Shown one piece after another: positions 14,174-17,186 of a stretch of 17,186 nucleotides of DNA (position 1 is its first letter; each line of letters starts with the position of its first letter). Source of the stretch: Tepidisphaeraceae bacterium (GTDB lineage Bacteria > Planctomycetota > Phycisphaerae > Tepidisphaerales > Tepidisphaeraceae); contig JANWHF010000090.1 in assembly GCA_025450555.1 (NCBI GenBank), positions 1 through 17,186 on the forward strand, read 5' to 3'. Position numbers and translations under genes: made by a program. The notes under the pieces were generated by a model that worked only from the letters and a program-made list of their open reading frames with translations, had not been told where the DNA came from and did not search any database.

Positions 14174-14209
14174 AAGCGGATTGTCACGACAATTCCCCAT
14201 CCGCCGCTT
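14174..14209 (+). terminator. Nested hairpin after hemB
   Basis: GCGGAT (14176-14181) and ATCCGC (14199-14204) form an outer stem, and ATTGTC-AC-GACAAT (14180-14193) is a perfect inner inverted repeat with a two-base spacer. It begins within ten bases of the hemB stop codon. The two stems share bases and may be alternatives. No long T-tract follows directly. Confidence 0.4.
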
Positions 14210-14355
14210 GCGGCTTCGCGCAGGCACTTATTTCGGCCTCTCATCGTCTTTTCATCTTCTTGCTGTAGAATAGCGGATTGTTTCTCACTTCAGAATGCAG
14301 CCGTACGACGCGGGAGGTCCCGTGATGGAGTGTCCAGCGCGTTGTTATGGACGGC

Positions 14356-15114
14356 TCACCCGTTGGAGCCAGTTCCGATTCGATACCAGTATCGATAATT
14401 GTCCTTAAATCCAAGCTTGTCGTAGAGCCGGCGGGCGGGGGAATTGTTTTCTTCGACCTGCAGATAAGCGTGGGTTGCCGCGTTGGTCTTACCCCAAGCC
14501 AGGAGGGCGCTGACTAATTGGTGGGCGAGTCCGCGATTGCGGCAATCGATGCGCGTGTTGATGTCAAAGAGGCCGATCCATGGCCGCTGCAAGACGGCGA
14601 ACCCGCAGGAGCACGCAACGCCATCCTCCTGGATGGCCATGTACTGCACGGGTAATTGGATCGCGCTGACCAGCGCGCGGTGCCGGGCGAGCGCGGAGGG
14701 AGCCACGCTTTTGGCGCAGGCGGCGGCTTTGATCCATTCGTCGCCAGGCTCGTTCCAATGCAGAATCTTGTGATGATCGGCTAAAGTTTCTTCCAGCGCG
14801 CAGGTTTGCACCCAGGTCGCATGGCTCATGGCGTAGCCGGCTTTTTCGAGAGTCGCATCAAGTTCCGGCGGCTGGGCAGCGTGAGTGAGTTTGAAAATCG
14901 CCGGCAATTTCTTCGCATGATAAACCGCCTCGCAAAATGCGATCTTTTCCTGCAGAGGCTGCGTGCCGGGATAGAGAACTTGCACGCTGTTGACGCGCCG
15001 CGTGGCGCCGCCGGTCAGGCGTAAGAGCCAGCCGTCATGCACCAATTCGCTCAGAGCCGGCGTCGCGTTGAGCGAGAGCTCTTCGATCTGGCGGATTTGA
15101 TCGGCCTTGGTCAT
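14356..15114 (-). CDS. GNAT-family N-acetyltransferase
   Basis: The product is 252 residues from ATG 15114 (MTKADQIRQIEEL). A longer in-frame start at 15144 is less likely because it overlaps the probable -10 box. The N-terminal half (LSLNATPALSELVHDGWLLR, RRVNSVQVLYPG) is typical of two-domain GNAT proteins that begin with a degenerate acetyltransferase-like domain. The C-terminal half holds the acetyl-CoA-binding core: FDINTRIDCRNRGLAHQLVSALLAWG matches motif A (RxxGxA/G), and LQVEENNSPARRLYDKLGFKDNYRYWYR is the motif B end. It likely acetylates an amino group on a small molecule or protein; the substrate cannot be told. It has its own promoter and lies 70 bases downstream of the cNMP/DUF1003 gene on the same strand. 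Confidence 0.85.
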   Translation of the reverse strand: MTKADQIRQIEELSLNATPALSELVHDGWLLRLTGGATRRVNSVQVLYPGTQPLQEKIAFCEAVYHAKKLPAIFKLTHAAQPPELDATLEKAGYAMSHATWVQTCALEETLADHHKILHWNEPGDEWIKAAACAKSVAPSALARHRALVSAIQLPVQYMAIQEDGVACSCGFAVLQRPWIGLFDINTRIDCRNRGLAHQLVSALLAWGKTNAATHAYLQVEENNSPARRLYDKLGFKDNYRYWYRIGTGSNG

Positions 15115-15133
15115 ATGAAGTGCCCGCGCTCCG

Positions 15134-15160
15134 ATTATAACCAACCGCTGAGCCCGGCAA
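15134..15160 (-). promoter_or_regulatory. Promoter of the GNAT gene
   Basis: On the minus strand TATAAT (15139-15134) is preceded by TTGCCG (15160-15155) with a 15-base spacer, slightly short. Transcription would start about 13 bases before the ATG at 15114. GGAG lies within that stretch at an unusually large distance from the start codon. Confidence 0.45.
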
Positions 15161-15184
15161 TGACGTATGCACGTGCGGTGACAG

Positions 15185-16015
15185 CTATGCCGGCTCCGGC
15201 TCTTTGGGCTTGGCCGGTGCGAGTGCTGCGTGGAGCCGATCGATTTTCTGGTGAAGCTGCATCACTTCCTGATGGGCCTTGAGGTTTACCTGGTAATCGA
15301 GATCGGCCCGGATGCGATCGCGGACGCCTTGATGCGCCTGGCTGATCAAGACGAACAAAGAAATGAACAGCGCTTCGACGGTGATGATGAAGCCGAGCAG
15401 GCCAAAGGGCGCTTCGTCAAAAGGTTTGCGCCTCATCCATCTCTCGCAATAGAGATTGTAAACAACCCAGATGGCGGAGAAGAGAATGTTGAACATGACG
15501 AACCACTGGGTTGCCGTCATGTTGGCGATGTATTCGGCGACGACCTGCCAGCGCGTTCGGCTTTCCTCCACCGCTTCATTGACGTTGCGGATGCCGCGCA
15601 TTTTTTCCAGCGTGTCGCGCTGCCGCTGCCCCAAAATCGTGAGCATGTGAATGGCGGCCGAAGGATGGCTTTCGAGGAATTTGAGGAAGTCGGCACGCTG
15701 GAGGGCCAGCAGCTTGGTGTCGTTGATGGCGCGGATGGTGGCGGTGCGCGGGCCACCATCGAGCAGCGAGATTTCTCCGAAGAAGTGGCCGGACCCGAGC
15801 GTTGCAAGCATCACTTCCTTGCCGGCTTCGTCGGGAGCGGAGACGGTGACTTTTCCGCTGTGGACGATGTAGAAATCATCTCCCTTTTCACCGAGCCAGA
15901 AGACCGGCTGGTTGGCCGGGTAGGACCTTTCCTTCAGCAGCAGGGCCAGCTCCGCCCGCTGCGCGGGAGCAAGGGTGGCGAAGATCGGGATGTGTGCCAG
16001 AACATCATGAGCCAT
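15185..16015 (-). CDS. Cyclic nucleotide-binding and DUF1003 membrane protein
   Basis: The product is 276 residues. GGAGA lies about ten bases upstream of the ATG at 16015. Residues about 5-125 form a cNMP-binding domain: IPIFATLAPAQRAELALLL, YIVHSGKVTVS, then the phosphate-binding cassette FGEISLLDGGPRTATIRA, in which Glu and Arg are both present, so cyclic-nucleotide binding is plausible. Residues about 150-255 match DUF1003: MTATQWFVMFNILFSAIWVVYN is the first membrane segment, FGLLGFIITVEALFISLFVLIS the second, followed by the conserved R-x-R-x-D-L-D-Y-Q-V-N and a coiled C-terminal tail. There is no DNA-binding domain, so this is not a CRP-type regulator; a membrane sensor is inferred. 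Whether the cyclase exists elsewhere is unknown. Its promoter overlaps that of rnpB. Confidence 0.88.
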   Translation of the reverse strand: MAHDVLAHIPIFATLAPAQRAELALLLKERSYPANQPVFWLGEKGDDFYIVHSGKVTVSAPDEAGKEVMLATLGSGHFFGEISLLDGGPRTATIRAINDTKLLALQRADFLKFLESHPSAAIHMLTILGQRQRDTLEKMRGIRNVNEAVEESRTRWQVVAEYIANMTATQWFVMFNILFSAIWVVYNLYCERWMRRKPFDEAPFGLLGFIITVEALFISLFVLISQAHQGVRDRIRADLDYQVNLKAHQEVMQLHQKIDRLHAALAPAKPKEPEPA

Positions 16016-16039
16016 GTCGGTGCGTCTCCAGTTTTCTCG

Positions 16040-16047
16040 GTTATAAT
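16040..16047. promoter_or_regulatory. Overlapping divergent -10 boxes (rnpB and DUF1003 gene)
   Basis: TATAAT on the plus strand (16042-16047) lies seven bases before the inferred 5' end of RNase P RNA. The same bases read on the minus strand give TATAAC (16045-16040), 24 bases before the cNMP/DUF1003 start. One AT-rich block could therefore serve both directions. Neither strand shows a clear -35 box. Confidence 0.45.
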
Positions 16048-16053
16048 GTTTAT

Positions 16054-16512
16054 CGGTTGCGGCGGCGGTGATGGCCGCGCCTCGAGCGGCATTTTTTGCT
16101 GGCTTCGAGGTGAGGAAAGTCCGAACTGCGGAAAATGCCGGGTCACACCGGCATCTTCCAGGGCACGGTGCTTGATAACATCAAGGCGGAGTAATCCGAC
16201 GGAAAGTGCAACAGAAAAGATACCGCCGGGGCAATCCTGCCGACTCTCATTGATTTAAGGGCCGGGAAGATTGCCTCTGGTAAGGGTGAAATGGTGCGGT
16301 AAGAGCGCACCGCGTTTCGGGGTGACCCGAGCGGCAAGGTAAACCCCACCGGCAGCAAGACCAAATAAGCGGAGAGCCCGGAGCCCGGGGCGCTATCATC
16401 CGCGGGTAGGTCGCTTGAGGCGCGCGGCAACGCGCGTCCCAGATAAATGGTCATCCTCGTTGTGCTTGCGCGCTACGAGAACAGAACTCGGCTTACAAGC
16501 CGCCGCAACCGA
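16054..16512 (+). ncRNA. rnpB: RNase P RNA, bacterial class A
   Basis: This is the catalytic RNA that removes 5' leaders from pre-tRNAs. Conserved regions are plain: GAGGAAAGTCCG at 16112-16123 (CR I), GGTAAGGGTGAAA and GGTAAGAGCGCACCG in the middle, AGATAAATGGTCATC at 16441-16455 (CR IV) and ACAGAACTCGGCTTACA at 16481-16497 (CR V). The 5' GGTTGCGGCGGC (16055-16066) pairs perfectly with 3' GCCGCCGCAACC (16499-16510), extending outward to about 15 pairs, which defines P1 and both ends to within a few bases. About 459 bases is somewhat longer than the E. coli RNA (377). Sequence features fit type A rather than the Bacillus type B. It converges on the YjfB-like gene. Confidence 0.96.
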
Positions 16513-16521
16513 TTTTATTTT
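16499..16521 (+). terminator. rnpB 3' end terminator
   Basis: The 3' half of helix P1 is followed at once by ATTTTATTTT (16512-16521). Helix P1 plus the T-rich stretch could act as an intrinsic-terminator-like end, though the two strands of P1 are some 430 bases apart, so a factor-dependent or processed end is equally possible. The T-tract reaches to 14 bases from the convergent YjfB-like stop codon. Confidence 0.4.
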
Positions 16522-16534
16522 GGGTGTTAGACGT

Positions 16535-16741
16535 TTAGCCCTGCACGTCGAGTTGATTCCCCAAGCCCATCTGAGCGAACGGGTTGGAGCCTTGGGACGT
16601 GGCAGATGCCGATTGCAAAAGCTGTAACGCCGCCGCCCCCTGTTGACGTTCTGAATCCAGGACCTTTGCCATCACCAGCATCTGCGCGGATGACTGCACT
16701 TGGGATTGCTGCCAACTTGAAATACTGCTAGCCAGATCCAT
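16535..16741 (-). CDS. YjfB-like putative motility protein
   Basis: The product is only 68 residues. The start at 16741 is supported by GGAAGGA six bases upstream; a longer open frame to 16858 has no such site. The sequence MDLASSISSWQQSQVQSSAQ, then MLVMAKVLDSERQQGAAALQLLQ, then NPFAQMGLGNQLDVQG matches the YjfB family: an Ala/Gln/Ser-rich helix pair followed by a short tail ending in LG-x-x-LDV. The family is called 'putative motility protein' because the Bacillus member is, as I recall, controlled by the flagellar sigma factor; its biochemical role is unknown. No flagellar genes are in the window. It diverges from lexA and converges with rnpB. A sigma-28-like site lies upstream. Confidence 0.75.
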   Translation of the reverse strand: MDLASSISSWQQSQVQSSAQMLVMAKVLDSERQQGAAALQLLQSASATSQGSNPFAQMGLGNQLDVQG

Positions 16742-16772
16742 GCGCTTCCTTCCCGGCGGAGACTCATTGCCA

Positions 16773-16780
16773 ATATCGGT
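16773..16780 (-). promoter_or_regulatory. Sigma-28-like -10 site for the YjfB-like gene
   Basis: On the minus strand ACCGATAT matches six of eight bases of the flagellar sigma -10 consensus GCCGATAA. Transcription would start about 25 bases before the ATG at 16741. The -35 region (15 bases further upstream, AAGA against TAAA) is a poor match. Confidence 0.3.
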
Positions 16781-16815
16781 CAAATCATACTTGCATCTTT
16801 TTTCGAAAATTTTTG

Positions 16816-16844
16816 TTGACTCGATCCGTATGTTAGGGTAATGT
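16816..16844 (+). promoter_or_regulatory. lexA promoter
   Basis: TTGACT (16816-16821) and TAATGT (16839-16844) are separated by exactly 17 bases, a near-consensus housekeeping promoter. Transcription would start near 16851, leaving a leader of about 73 bases. GTTA-N7-GTTG (16832-16846) overlaps the -10 box and recalls the direct-repeat LexA site GTTC-N7-GTTC of alphaproteobacteria, with one mismatch per half. LexA usually represses its own gene, so this is a candidate, not an established site. Confidence 0.55.
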
Positions 16845-16923
16845 TGCAAGAACAGCATCCAAACGGCTCCGCCAGCGAGGCAAGCCTGTTTTGGAGAAGC
16901 CTTAGAAGAAGGATCGAAGCGCT

Positions 16924-17186
16924 ATGAATCTCACCCCCCGGCAGTTGGACGTGCTTGTTGCCGTTCGCAATTACCGCCATCTTCATGGTTACGCTCCGAC
17001 CATGCAGGAGCTGGCCGATCAGCTCGGCACCAGCAAGGTGACCATCTTCGAGCATGTCGGGGCTTTAGAGCGCAAGCGCGTCTTGCGGCGCGACAAGCAC
17101 AAGGCACGCTCGCTTGAGATTATCGCTGAGGAGAAGCTGCCTGATGAGGAGCGTTCCACCAAGCTCCCGCTGCTGGGCAACATCGC
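16924..17186 (+). CDS. lexA: LexA repressor, N-terminal part (cut by window end)
   Basis: Only the first 87 or so residues are present. The ATG at 16924 has GAAGGA about ten bases upstream. Residues about 1-65 form the LexA winged helix-turn-helix: NLTPRQLDVLVAVRNYRHLH, then GYAPTMQELADQLGTSKVTIFEHVGALERKRVL, matching the family pattern 'G-x-x-P-T-x-x-E-(L/I)-A' and the recognition helix. RSLEI and LPLLGNIA begin the linker to the protease domain, where the Ala-Gly cleavage site and Ser/Lys dyad would follow beyond the window. LexA represses DNA-damage genes until RecA triggers self-cleavage. The recognition helix reads TSKVTIFEHVGAL rather than the E. coli SPNAAEEHLKAL, so a different operator is expected, as in other phyla. 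Confidence 0.92.
   Translation, partial: MNLTPRQLDVLVAVRNYRHLHGYAPTMQELADQLGTSKVTIFEHVGALERKRVLRRDKHKARSLEIIAEEKLPDEERSTKLPLLGNI

Noticed and set aside
13582..14244. 220-residue minus-strand frame opposite hemB
   Set aside because: Antisense shadow of a complete HemB with all zinc and lysine residues.
15230..16258. 342-residue plus-strand frame
   Set aside because: It is antisense to the cNMP/DUF1003 gene and runs into the RNase P RNA gene, which cannot both be true; composition is shadow-like.
16535..16858. Longer 107-residue version of the YjfB-like gene
   Set aside because: The extra 39 residues have no family match and would overlap the promoter region; the ATG at 16741 has a good ribosome site and fits the family length.

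Overview
The window looks like chromosomal DNA of a planctomycete, most likely of the Phycisphaerae or a relative. The grounds are a surface protein whose N-terminus carries the LE-x-R-x-LLS motif common in planctomycete secreted proteins, a TPR/SPINDLY O-GlcNAc-transferase-like enzyme, a DUF4139-type secreted protein, GYF_2/DUF4190 and DUF1003 proteins, and high GC with sparse operons. This assignment is inference from gene content. I see no phage, transposase, plasmid or defence genes. The cargo is ordinary housekeeping plus lineage-typical cell-surface and glycan genes.

Layout: 1-392 is gene-poor, with a cluster of GATGCA motifs and a palindromic repeat. A secreted DUF4139 protein (393-2588) follows, with a second copy of the same palindromic repeat just after it. 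Next come a small basic KGG-type protein (minus), a GYF_2-DUF4190 membrane protein (plus) and tRNA-Ser(GCU) (minus). A large TPR/SPINDLY glycosyltransferase (minus) diverges from a GH140-like secreted glycosidase (plus). SppA signal peptide peptidase (plus), an unrecognised 177-residue protein (plus) and a large surface protein with Delta-60-like repeats and three SdrD-B-like domains (plus) follow. A GC-rich repeat island then precedes hemB (plus). A GNAT acetyltransferase and a cNMP-binding/DUF1003 membrane protein are both on the minus strand. The RNase P RNA gene (plus) converges on a tiny YjfB-like motility-family gene (minus), which diverges from lexA (plus, cut by the window end).

Most genes appear to be single transcription units with their own promoters; spacings of 100-250 bases and alternating strands argue against long operons. 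Functional themes are haem synthesis (hemB), tRNA supply and maturation (tRNA-Ser, rnpB), SOS control (lexA), membrane protein quality control (sppA), and cell-surface or glycan biology (DUF4139 protein, GH140-like enzyme, SPINDLY transferase, surface protein). No dedicated new multi-gene system is evident. The most interesting signals are small: paired palindromic repeats around the DUF4139 gene, a hemB start that looks leaderless, overlapping divergent -10 boxes at rnpB, a perfect 18-base palindrome upstream of the surface-protein gene, and a sigma-28-like site upstream of the YjfB-like gene.
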